This document shows positions 1 to 9,912 of a DNA stretch of 64,000 nucleotides, one piece after another (within the stretch, counting starts at the first letter, position 1; every line of letters starts with the position of its first letter). The DNA comes from Micropterus salmoides (Eukaryota > Chordata > Actinopteri > Centrarchiformes > Centrarchidae), in the NCBI RefSeq assembly GCF_014851395.1, contig NW_024044459.1, forward strand, positions 2,046,001-2,110,000, given 5' to 3'. The position numbers and the translations under genes were made by a program. The notes beneath the pieces were generated by a model that made no database searches, had not been told where the DNA came from, and saw only the letters and a list, made by a program, of their open reading frames with translations.

Positions 1-2857
1 TTCTTTGGGAGGCAGCAAAAGCAGTCATGACAGACAAAATAATCTCCTATTCATCATATTAAAAAAAAAGAAAGAGAGATCTTGTGAATTAGAGCTAGAA
101 CAAAAAATAAAAACATTAGAAACTACCCTTCCTGCCTCCCCACAGGAACACATGCTGAATGATCTGAGAAAATCAAAACTTGAATTAAATGAAATTATTA
201 ATAAAAAGACCCAATTTCAGTTGCAAAGACTACACTTGGAGAACTTTGAAAATGGCAATAAATCCGGCAGATTCTTAGCCAGCCAATTGAAATTGAATAA
301 ATTAAAATTATTAAAATTCCTCCTTAAAGGACTCAGCTGGGAATCTGACTTATAACCCAGAAGAAATCAACAATGCATTCAGAGATTATTATAAAAACTT
401 ATATACATCACAAATTGATCTATCTAGCTCTAACATCGATTTCTTTTCTGAACAATATAGATTTACCAAGGTTAGATGATGAACAGATCAGGGTTCTGGA
501 TTCACCTGTTTCAATGGCTGAACTCCAGGAAGCTCTCTTACATATGCCGAATAATAAAGCCCCTGGGCCAGATGGTTTTCCCGCTGAATTCTATAAAGAA
601 TTCTGGGAAATACTTGCGCCCACATTCTATAGGATGGTTATGCAAATTAGGGGTACTTGCATGTTGCCTCCACCAATGAACTCTGCTAATATCAGCCTGC
701 TCCTTAAACCAGACAAAGACCCCACACTCCCGTCCAGTTATCGCCCAATATCACTTATTAACGCAGATCTTAAAATCATCTGCAAAACCCTAGCAAGAAG
801 GCTAGAGAAGGTCACTCCTGGTATAATATACTCTGACCAAACAGGATTTATTAAGGGCAGGCACTCCACCAACAATACACGCAGGCTACTTAACATAATA
901 GACTATGCCACTATTCATAACCTGGAAACTACAGTTGTTTCTTTAAATGCAGAGAAAGCATTTGACAGAGTTAATTGGAAATTTCTATTCGCTACTTTAT
1001 ATAAATTTGGATTTGGAAACTCTTTCATAGATTGGATTAAAATCTTATACAGTTCCCCAAGAGCTTCTGTCAAAACAAATGATCATACTTCTCCATGCTT
1101 TAGTCTCCAGAGGGGTACCAGGCAGGGTTGCCCACTCTCTCCCTCGCTATTTGCTATTTTTATAGAACCGCTAGCAGCTGCTATCAGACAAAATAATAAT
1201 ATTAAAGGAATTCAAACAGAAAATATACACCACAAGATAAGCCTTTATGCTGATGATGTATTACTTTTCCTCCTAAACTCACAAACTTCTCTTTCTGAGA
1301 CAATCACACTTATAGATAAATTCTCACCCATCTCAGACTACTCCATTAACTGGAATAAATCCATAGTTTTACCTGTAAAGTGTGATTTCCAGAGTATATC
1401 TACCACACCGCTAAAGTCTGGGAATATTAAATATCTGGGTGTCAATATTTCCTCCAGGCTGTCAGAACTGACATAGCTAAACTACACGCCTTTACTTAAC
1501 TCAATAGAGGATGACCTTGTACGGTGGACATCATTACCTATATCACTCATGGGAAGAGTCTCCACCATAAAAAAGATGGTCCTACCTAAAATCAATTACC
1601 TGTTTTCAATGTTACCCACCAAACCCTCTGCTGTCTGGTTTAAATCACTGGACTCAAACATCTCAAAAGTTTTGTGGAAAAATAAACCCCCACGAATCAG
1701 TTTAAAAACTATGCAAAAAGCAAAAGACTGTGGTGGTTCAGAACTGCCAAATATTTATCATTACTTCCTGTCCAATAGACTACAATATATCTCAAAATGG
1801 ATCAATCAGAGCCCCCTGGACCACTCATGGATGGACATAGAACAAACATTCTGTAAGGAAATTAAAATTTCCTATAAGCCATTCATCAGTTCCAGCATCA
1901 AACGTCATACCTGCTTTAAAAGCATTAATATAATCATTTCCCTAGCAGCTTGGTGGGAACTTCTCAAAATATCTGGGTTTTCACCTATCACATGCAGATT
2001 TACCCCAATCTGGAATAATCCTGACATCCTGCAAAATAAGAAAACACTAAATTCCCCACTGTGGTATGACAAAGGGATAAGACATCTAGAGCATGTAATG
2101 CAAGGCAGTAACTTTATTGCATTCCAGGATCTAGTGGCACAATATGGAACTAGCCATAAGAGATTTCTGGAATTTCAACAGTTTAAATCCATAATTCAGG
2201 CTAGATTTAAGGATAAAATAATGGACTTAGATTTACCTCCAATGATAACAGACTTTCTTAAACTCTCGCCTCCAAAACAGTTATCAAACGTATACATGTT
2301 ACTGTTAAAAACAGTTCAATCTCTCTCCCATTCTTAAAGTGGGAGACAGATTTATCTATTAGTCCAGACCAAAACTTTTGGATGCAGATATGTTTAAATA
2401 CCTTTTTAGAATGACTACAAATCCCAATCTACAACTTATACAGTATAAAACTCTCCATAGAACACACTATACTGGACAAAGGATGTTCAGAATGGGTCTT
2501 ATACAGTCAAACATCTGCCGGAACTGCTCAGGTAACATATCTGATAGTTACATGCATGCTATGTGGCAATGTACACCTGTTCAAAAGTTCTGGCAGAAGA
2601 TATGTGTAGACCTATCGATATGGCTAAGTTACCCCGTCCCAGTTTCCCCATCACTCTGCGTGCTGGGGGACCTAAGTGACAATAGTATAGAGGTTGACAC
2701 ATCATACATGCTTCTCACTGCCTTATGCATCGCCAAGAAAACTATCCTCATGAACTGGAATGCCAAAAAGAATATAAGTATCACCCAATATCGGAATCAC
2801 CTTATAGATCACATTAGCATGGAGAAAATGTCTGCTATAAAAAAAACCCCAAATTGA
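1..2857 (+). pseudogene. Tx1/L1-type LINE ORF2, copy 1 (RT to C-terminus, frameshifted)
   Basis: This is the reverse-transcriptase part of a non-LTR retrotransposon, cut by the window start, so the endonuclease is not seen. Pieces lie in shifting frames: 5-355 (charged linker), 373-1476 (RT), 1549-2337 and 2378-2857 (C-terminal region). RT landmarks are visible: NNKAPGPDGFPAEFY, SYRPISLIN, TGFIKGR, EKAFDRVNW, GTRQGCPLSP and the catalytic YADD at about 1246-1257. The SYRPISLIN block and the long C-terminal part with a C-x2-C...H...C motif (ICRNCSG...MHAMWQC) fit the L1/Tx1 group rather than L2/CR1. A stop at 1474 and frame changes near 360, 1480 and 2340 mean it is dead. A second, internally deleted copy of the same family lies at 34964-37540 and helps define it. 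Element type is near certain; the exact clade is an inference. Confidence 0.85.
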
Positions 2858-3978
2858 CCCAATTCCAATCTCTCTGGTTCCCCTTGATCAACTTTATCAC
2901 TTAATGGGGGTGGGTGTGTACTGCCTTGCTGGTCAGGGTCCCGTGCGGCCGGTAGGTGTGTCTGGGGGTGGGTTGATTCTTGGATGCATCGCGGTGCGGG
3001 CGTGGGAGACTCGTTTTTTTTTTTTTTTTTTTTTAATGTTGGTTGATGCCGTGGTGTTGGCGGGGGGCGGTGGTGCGGCGCTCGGGCTGCCTGGGGCTTG
3101 GGGCTTTGGAGCCTCTGGGTCTGGGGCGGGTCTGCGCGCCGGGGGGGCTGGGCCCCCCTGGACCTGTCCTGGGGCTGGGTGGGGTTGTCGCTGACTCTGG
3201 GGTGCTGCCAGGCTCTTGCTATAAGCCCTGGGCTGGAGGGACCTGGCGTCCTCCTGCTTAGGGGGGTGGGGGACTGAATGAATGATGGGGCAGGTCAGGA
3301 ATCTGGTCCCAGTGAGGAGGACCATTCTAGCCTCCCTATGACCTCCTTCACCTTTCCCCCTTTGGTCATGTCACACAACATACACCCTTAGGACTCTGGG
3401 GGGCGGGCAGGCTGCAGGGCGTTTGGTGGGTGGGGCTGCTTTATTGCGGCCTCGCCCTACTTCCTCCCCCACGGGCCGCCCCTCAATTTTAATTACACAT
3501 TAGACACAGAGGGCATGGGGGGTGGGAGGGACACGATGGGAGGCTCCACTACCTGACAGCTGTGGGGTGCCTGTGTTACAACTACTCTCCAATTTTAACT
3601 GCACCGTAGGTACCACACACCTTAGCTTTACTCCACCATACAACACTTCACAATCCATGACATGCATCCAACACAAAACAATACATTTACAGAGGGGTTG
3701 AATGAGTGGGGGAGATTCTCATTGGCCTCGTGTCCTGCTCCTGGAGCCCCGGGCGTCGGGGGTGCTGTGGGGTTGGTGGCGGCCTTGCCTGATCTGGGGG
3801 GGGTCCCTGGCGTGGGGGCCCGCTCTTGACCTAGGGATCTGGGGACTCGGGCTTGTGGCTTTTGCTCATTTCTGGGCGGGTGGTGTGTCCCTGGGTCTGG
3901 GGGCCCGTTGTCTCCTCTCCTCGCCTGGGCCCTCTTCGGCAGGGGTGGGGCTCCCGCTGCTTCCCCCTGCTATAATAT
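2858..3978 (+). repeat. GC-rich 3' UTR of the Tx1-type LINE
   Basis: No gene. The segment follows the LINE stop directly and is G-rich on the + strand, with a T-run near 3015-3034. Its second half (about 3440-3970) is repeated at 36640-37140 downstream of the second LINE copy, and in reverse complement at 59300-59900. Recurring landmarks are two 'tttttaattttaac/acacatt'-like stretches and a block reading 'caccatacaacacttcacaa'. The long open frames here (for example 2933-3325 minus) are by-products of GC-rich sequence. Confidence 0.7.
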
Positions 3979-4058
3979 AAAGTTTCACTTTTTGAATGGA
4001 ATTACTGAAATAAATAAACTTTTTCTAACTTTCTCTAATTATATGACCAGCACCTGTA
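3979..4058. mobile_element. Relic terminal inverted repeat of a Tc1-like transposon
   Basis: About 80 bp resembling the right end of the Tc1 element at 43860-43935: it shares 'aagtttcactttttgaat', then 'ttactgaaataaataaactttt', and ends 'cacctgta', the mirror of the CAGGTG start seen at 17291 and 31141. Only one end is present, so it is a truncated remnant wedged between LINE 3' UTR and composite repeat. Confidence 0.55.
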
Positions 4059-4067
4059 CTCCCATAG

Positions 4068-4342
4068 TTAGGGCCCGAGCACGACCGTGTGAGGTCCCTA
4101 TTGAATTTGCTCGGATTATATATTTAGGGCCCGAGCACGACCGTGTGAGGTCCCTATTGAATTTGCTCGGATTATTTTTAGGGCCCGAGCACGACCGTGC
4201 GAGGTCCCTATTGAATTTGCTCGGATTTTTTTAGGGCCCGAGCACGACCGTGCGAGGTCCCTATTGAATTTGCTCGGATTATATATATATTTATTAGGGC
4301 CCGAGCACGACCGTGCGAGGTCCCTATTGAATTTGCTCGGAT

Positions 4343-4343
<1 letters not shown>
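4068..4343 (+). repeat. Five tandem copies of a ~54 bp unit
   Basis: The motif GGGCCCGAGCACGACCGTG starts at 4071, 4127, 4181, 4234 and 4297 (spacing 56, 54, 53, 63). Each unit continues through a 'gaggtccctattgaatttgc' block to 'tcggatta'. Units differ mainly in the AT spacer between them. Copy B carries three units (26612-26770). Confidence 0.9.

Positions 4344-4371
<28 letters not shown>
4341..4371. repeat. (AT)n microsatellite
   Basis: Simple AT dinucleotide run directly after the fifth 54 bp unit. In copy B the equivalent place holds an (ATA)n run (26590-26612), so this junction expands independently. Confidence 0.9.
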
Positions 4372-4375
<4 letters not shown>

Positions 4376-4393
4376 TTTTCTGCAAAGTAGGCC

Positions 4394-5855
4394 CAAATGA
4401 CATGGCCTAAACATACTCGAAAACTCACCAAAATTTGCAAACATGTCAGAACCGGTGAAAATTTCGTATTCTACAAGTTTCGCACATGGGCGTGGCAAAA
4501 TGACTCGCTAGCGCCACCTAGAAAATTGGAAATGATTAGCCCCTCGTTCACGTTCAACCTACATGTACGAAATTTTCTGGGGACATGTATCGTATCAAGA
4601 CGCACAAAAAAGCCTCAAGAACCCATAGCCTAAAGTCAACAGGAAGTCGGCCATTTTGAATTTTATGGCCATTTTTGGATGATTTACATACTTCGTACTT
4701 TAACGAACTCCTCCTAGGGATTTAGTCGGATCGACCTCAAATTTCTGCTGTGCCTTCTAAAGGCATTGACGATGAAAAGTTGTGCTATTTGCGCGTTTTC
4801 GTCAATGGGCGTGTCCGTGGCGTCGATGATTCGCAATGAAACAGGAAGTTGTTGTAACTTCAGTGTACATGCTCACATCCGGACCAAACTGTACATGTAG
4901 GATGAGAGTCCCGCCCTGAACACATGTACATGCCGACATTCACCCACAGTCATAGCGCCACCTGCTGGCAACAGAAAGTGACCTTTAACGAAGCAGCCCC
5001 CGCCGCACGTTTTACCTACGTGCACGAATTTTCTGTGGTACGTGTATCTTGTCCAGACGCACAAAAAAGTCTCTTGGAGCCATAGCCTAAACCCAACAGG
5101 AAGTCGGCCATTTTGAATTTTACGTCAAATTTTGGATGATTTACACACTTCGTACTTTAACGAACTCCTCCTAGGGATTTAGTCCGACCGACCTCAAATT
5201 TGTGCTGTGCCTTCTAAAGGCATTGAAGATGAAAAGTTGTGCTATTTGCAAGTTTTCGTCAATGGGCGTGTCCGTGGCGTGGCGTCAAAGATCAACTCTT
5301 CGCCATGACACGGAAGTTGTCGTAACTTCAGTGTACATGCTCACATCTGGACCAAACTGTACATGTAGGATGAGAGTCCCGCCCTGAACACATGTACATG
5401 CTGACATTCACAGACAGTCATAGCGCCACCTGCTGGCAACAGGAAGTGACTTTTAACGAAGCAGCCCCCGCCGCACGTTTTACCTACGTGCACGAATTTT
5501 CTGTGGTACGTGTATCTTGTCCAGACGCACAAAAAAGCCTCTTGGAGCGATGCCCTAAAATCAACAGGAAGTAGGCCATTTTGAATTTTACGTCAAATTT
5601 TGGATGATTTACACACTTCGTACTTTAACGAACTCCTCCTAGGGATTTAGTCCGACCGACTTCAAATTTGTGCTGTGCCTTCTAAAGGCATTGAAGATGA
5701 AAAGTTGTGCTATTTGCGAGTTTTCGTCAATGGGTGTGTCCGTGGCGTGGCGTCAGAGATCAAGTCTTCGCCATGACACAGGAAGTTGTTGTAACTTCAG
5801 TGTACATGCTCACATCTGAACCAAACTTTACGTGCTTGATAACTCTCCCACCCCG
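4394..5855 (+). repeat. Tandem ~468 bp units inside composite copy A
   Basis: The anchor 'gtgtacatgctcacatc' occurs at 4863, 5331 and 5800, giving periods of 468 and 469 bp. Each unit contains 'gccattttgaattttacg', 'aacgaactcctcctagggat' and 'ttctaaaggcattga'. The first unit has a divergent left half (about 4394-4700); the second and third are nearly alike. Copy B has the same period (anchors near 25175, 25644 and 26112). Confidence 0.85.
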
Positions 5856-5856
5856 T

Positions 5857-6613
5857 TATGGAGGACCGATCCTGACACAGTCAGAAATAAATACAGAAAT
5901 AAATAAATGCTCAATAAATAAATAAGCATCCAATTAAATACACAAAAAAATAAAGTAAATAAATAAATGTAGGTAGTAATTAAATTATACAAGGAGACAT
6001 AAATGTATATATTTTAATTAGTGCCTTTACTATTCACCTTTGTTATAATTACCTTATTTGTTTATTCAACTTTATTTATTACAAATTTTTTTAATATATT
6101 TATTATGTGTGTTTTTAATATTTTTGTCTGTTTTATTCTTCCTTTGTATTTTTCTACCTTATTTATTTTCACCCATGGTATTTATTTCTGCCTGTCCTTT
6201 TTAAATTTCTGTATGCATTTCTGACTCATTATGCAAATGAGGAGGGGCTGTGTCTCAAGGGGTCATCTTCTCTGCTATTGGTGGACCAGTCAGACAGGAG
6301 AGCTCTAGGCCTACTCTGCCTGCAGACATCAACGATCTTGCCCCTCACACAGTCAGATGGCTTCCTTCAGTGCGCTGAGGTGTTTAACAACTCTGAAGAC
6401 ACTACCAGCCATGTCTTCCTTCTCTTTTCACGTAGACGCTCCGACAGACAGTGCTTTCAGTTTGCTGCATGCATGGACACAGAACTGCGGTACAGCACAC
6501 AGTAACGATGAAATGTGTGCTGTTATCACATTCTTCCTCTGTATGTACACATAAACAACAAGGCAGGGAAATATAAAAGGAATTTATTTTATTGTTTGGG
6601 TACATTATTGTTC
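5857..6613 (+). repeat. Insert between duplicated flanks in composite copy A
   Basis: A ~55 bp sequence ('gtacatgctcacatctgaac'...'gataactct') occurs at 5801-5856 and again at 6614-6668, framing this segment. It starts with an AT-rich, TAAATAAA-like stretch (5880-6225), followed by non-repetitive sequence with an octamer ATGCAAAT at 6232-6239 and an inverted CCAAT box near 6277. The short element at 6920-7689 lacks the segment, passing directly through one copy of the flank, so it was gained by, or excised from, the family. Confidence 0.6.
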
Positions 6614-7689
6614 AGTGTACATGCTCACATCTGAACCAAACTTTGCGTGCTTGATAACTCTCTGACCCCCAGACATCTACACGTCAATACCGATTTATAT
6701 TCATAGCGGCAAGTGCTATGTAGCTCCACATAGGGGACACAGGAAGTGACATATAGCACCTTCATGTGGCGACATAACCGCGTAGGAAATTCACAGCCGC
6801 ACCGGCAGAGCTCCAGAATGTGCAACTCGGCCGGCTCACACGCGGACGCGCTTACAAGTGCGAGGGCCCGCCCAACGCTGCTTGCAGCTTTAATTTTTTT
6901 TTTTTTTTTTTTTTTTTTCTTTTTTCTGCAAAGTAGGCTCAACTGACATGGCCTAAACATTCTCGAAAACTCACCAAAATTTGCAAACATGTCAGAACCG
7001 GTGAAAAATTTCGTATTCTACAAGTTTCGCACATGGGCGTTGCAAAATGACTCGCTAGCGCCACCTAGAAAATTGGAAAAAATTAGCCCCTCATTCACGT
7101 ACAACCTACATTTACGAAATTTTCTGGGGACATGTATCATATCAAGACGCACAAAAAAGCCTCAAGAACCCATAGCCTACAGGCAACAGGAAGTCGGCCA
7201 TTTTGAATTTTACGGCCATTTTTGGATGATTTACACACTTCGTACTTTAACGAACTCCTCCTAGGGATTTAGTCGGATCGACGTCAAATTTCTGCTGTGC
7301 CTTCTAAAGGCATTGACGATGAAAAGTTGTGCTATTTGCGCGTTTTCGTCAATGGGCGTGTCCGTGGCGTCGATGATTCGCCATGAAACAGGAAGTTGTT
7401 GTAACTTCAGTGTACATGCTCACATCTGAACCAAACTTTACGTGCTTGATAACTCTCCCACCCCGCAGACATCTACACGTCAATACCGATTTATATTCAT
7501 AGCGGCAAGTGCTATGTAGCTCCACATAGGGGACACAGGAAGTGACATATAGCACCTTCATGCGGCGACATAACCGCGTAGCAAATTCACAGCCGCACCG
7601 GCAGAGCTCCAGAATGTGCAACTCGGCCAGCTCACACGCGGACGCGCTTACAAGTGCGAGGGCCCGCCCAACGCTGCTTGCAGCTTTAA

Positions 7690-7904
7690 TTCAATCTTGA
7701 TTTTATTAAGACTACATAAATATATTTCAGAGATACTCTCTCCATGTTTATCAGATCAAAATAAATTCCCATACAGTTTAAAACTATATTCCCGGAGTTT
7801 CCTTCTGTAAAGAAAAAATTTGGGTTTTCCCCTAAAGATTTAAATCCCCTGTCTATTCCCCACTTTTCAACATGATTTATTCCATCTTGCCTTTCCTTAA
7901 GAAT
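7690..7904. other. No gene recognised
   Basis: AT-rich 215 bp between composite copy A and a LINE 3' end. Neither strand gives a family I can name; the reading frames are short and look fortuitous. Confidence 0.5.
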
Positions 7905-8265
7905 CAGAATGAGGTTTATTGGCAGGTACATTTTCACAAGGAATTGCCTTGGTGTGTAGTGGTGCTTACATTGGTATGCATGAAAATAAATACAGGAAAA
8001 GTAGAGATCAAAAATGTAGTATACAAAAAAAAAATAAATAAATCTCCTATAATAGTATGCACAAAATATACAGGATAATTAATCATGTGCAAAGGAATGT
8101 GCTAAAATCCACAATATGCAAAAGAAAGATTTAATGCAATGTGCACGGTTCAAAGTTGTGAGTTGTTAGGTCAGGTATGGTGGTGGGGGGCTTGAGTCTG
8201 TGACAGTGGGGGACCGCTGCAGACGGAAAGAAACTGTTCTTGTGGCGCAAGGTTTTTCAGTGCTC
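7905..8265 (-). mobile_element. 3' end of a Rex1/CR1-like LINE
   Basis: Begins with the reversed 3' terminus 'aatcagaatgaggtttatt', parallel to the LINE tail at 52757-52800, and runs into 'ctgcagacggaaagaaactg', which corresponds to 53060 in that better preserved copy. Only the 3' UTR and last codons remain. Confidence 0.6.
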
Positions 8266-8317
8266 TGGATCAACCACTCTGACCACCAGCTTGAAGGAGG
8301 AGATTAACAAGTGAAGG

Positions 8318-8602
8318 AAGCAAGACTTCCTGCTGCTAAACAGCTCCAATACTGACGCAATCCTAGTTGGCACCCCACACCAGGTCCGGTCATTCGTCAT
8401 TACCAGCATTACCTTCTCTGGCCAGGATATTCCACTTTCAACATCAGTAAGAATGGACTCTCAGCTCGCCTTTGAGGCTAACATTAAACATCTGAGCAAG
8501 ACCTTCTTTTTCCACCTCAGGAACATCTCCAAACTCCATCCCACACTCACTCCTGCAGATGCAGAAAAGCTTGTCCACTCCTTTGTCTTCTCCACGTCAG
8601 GA
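8318..8602 (+). pseudogene. L2-like LINE RT C-terminal fragment (5' part)
   Basis: Translation gives a stretch typical of the region after the RT catalytic domain of L2 elements: AILVGTPHQV, SGQDIPLSTS, FFFHLRNISKLHPTL and DAEKLVHSFV. The same order of motifs is seen at 41300-41560 in the nearly intact L2 (FFHLHNIAKIRNIL, NDAEKLVHAFV), which supports the call while showing a different subfamily. The match stops at about 8602 where foreign sequence begins, and resumes near 9540. Confidence 0.75.
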
Positions 8603-9539
8603 TTCGTGGGTGAGGAGGTGAGAGCCCAAATGCAAGACACCCGAGCACATAGTAAGTTCAGGGGTTTTAATCCACAAAAGCAGGATGGCTTACAGGTTGG
8701 AGGAAGGCAAAATGATCAGGAAACTCCAAATCAGGCGAAACACTCATCACACTACAATGACTAGACTGAAGGATTGAAGACACACAGCAAACATTTGACA
8801 CCAGGGACAAACGAGCAGGAGCAACACAGGTGACCGGGATCAGGACAAACGAGGCAGAGAGACAGCAGGGGAAAACAGAGAGGCAGGCAGGCAGAGAGAC
8901 ACTTACAGATGCAAAACAAAAGATCATACATTAACTGGAACTCAAAGTACTTAGTGGACAAGCAGGCAGGGGAATTGCTGGGGGAATAGACACAAGCAAA
9001 TCTAAATGCAGAAAATACACTAAACATAATTTAGTTCAATCCCTGGCGCCCCCTGGTTGCGTGTCGAAGTGTCCTTGGGACTGAACCCCGATTTGCCCCT
9101 GGCAGCTGTTCCGCCAGTGTATGAATGAGTGTGAATGTTAGTTTCTGTTTGAGCACTTAGGCTCAGTGTATGAATGTGTGTGACTGATGAATGCAGATGT
9201 AGTGTAAAAGCGCTTTGAGTGGTCGAAAAGACTAGAAAGGCGCTATACAAATACAGAGCATTTACATTTACAGACAGGCAAACTGAATAATGATGACAGA
9301 CTATGGCAGAACAATCAAGATTAGAACTAACCCAGATCCCCCAACAAGACACACAGAGAACATCAGACCAACAAGCACGAGCACACAGAGTAAACTAGAC
9401 ACAAGACAACAGACAGGACTGAAACCCAAATCAGAGACAAAATAACAGATACTCAACTGACCAAAACTGCAAAGTGCAAAACTATAACATGGCTGACCCG
9501 TAAACTATGAGCTGAACTGTCTCACTCAGGATTGAGTAC
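8603..9539 (-). mobile_element. Insertion of LTR-like sequence into the L2 fragment
   Basis: This segment separates two collinear pieces of one L2 fragment. It begins with 'gaggaggtgagagcccaaat' and 'ggttttaatccacaaa', resembling the reverse complement of the solo LTR at 35920-36619, which reads 'gacccaaaagcaac' and 'ggttttattaaag' in the same order. It lacks coding sequence and is purine-rich. I could not find clean ends or a target duplication; a SINE lies inside. Confidence 0.4.
9035..9275 (+). mobile_element. tRNA-derived SINE, 5'-truncated
   Basis: Starts within the B-box area ('caatccctggc') and ends with the tail 'aaagcgctttgagtggt', 'gaaaggcgctatacaaatac' and 'gcatttacat'. The same tail terminates the complete SINE at 43499-43680, which has both A and B boxes; this copy has lost its promoter half. 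Confidence 0.7.
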
Positions 9540-9895
9540 AGGGTCTCCCTCCTCACTCACTAGTGCATCTATGGTGACGCCCCCCCCCCTTGCTCTAGGA
9601 ACTCCTCACCCCACAAACCTCCGTTCTGCTTCAGCATATCTCCTCCCAGGACCAAGCTCAGTAATATGGGAGAGTGGGCTTTCTGTTCAGTCTCTCCCAG
9701 TCTGTGGAATGCTCTCCCTGACCACTGAGGACACCACCCACTGTGGATGATTTTAAATGCGGCCTTAAAACCCACCTTTTAGCAGAGATTTTGGGTTATT
9801 CTTATTCCATGTTTAATTTTATTGTTTTTAATCTGTAGCACTTTCAGATTTGTTTACAAATAAAATGTATTATTATTATTATTACTTATCATCCC
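9540..9895 (+). pseudogene. L2-like LINE C-terminus and 3' end (continuation)
   Basis: Continues the L2 fragment interrupted at 8602. In shifting frames it encodes the usual terminal block (SLWNALPDH-like, then 'gcggccttaaaacccacctt', corresponding to LKTHLF-type residues) followed by a 3' UTR ending in a (TTA)n run at 9866-9890. Stops and frame changes are frequent. Confidence 0.65.
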
Positions 9896-9912
9896 ACAAT
9901 GGCATTTTCTTC

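Larger units (their letters stand above)
4068..7689 (+). repeat. Composite tandem-unit repeat, copy A
   Basis: Unclassified interspersed repeat of about 3.6 kb, matched in reverse complement by copy B at 23129-26770 and by a short divergent piece at 58867-59075. In order: five ~54 bp GGGCCCGAGCAC units (4068-4343), an AT run, tandem ~468 bp units (about 4394-5855), an inserted segment (about 5857-6613), a terminal module ending 'ctgcttgcagctttaatt' (6614-6895), a T-run, then a shorter second element (about 6920-7689) that goes from the first unit straight to the same terminal module. No transposase, RT or long open frame is present, so it is non-autonomous or satellite-like. The two ends share a weak inverted GGGCCC(nn)GCAC motif. 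Confidence 0.75.

Noticed and set aside
2933..3325. Proline-rich 130-codon frame on the minus strand
   Set aside because: By-product of G-rich LINE 3' UTR; the homologous tails at 36620-37544 and 59076-59900 do not keep the frame.
4068..4343. CRISPR-like array (short units with spacers)
   Set aside because: The genome is a vertebrate; units are ~54 bp tandem repeats with AT variation between them rather than unique spacers, and no cas gene exists.
4873..5064. A 63-codon open frame repeated in several ~468 bp units (also 5341-5532, 25451-25642, 25919-26110)
   Set aside because: It recurs only because the DNA unit recurs; no start context, domain or codon pattern suggests a protein, and the opposite strand is equally open.
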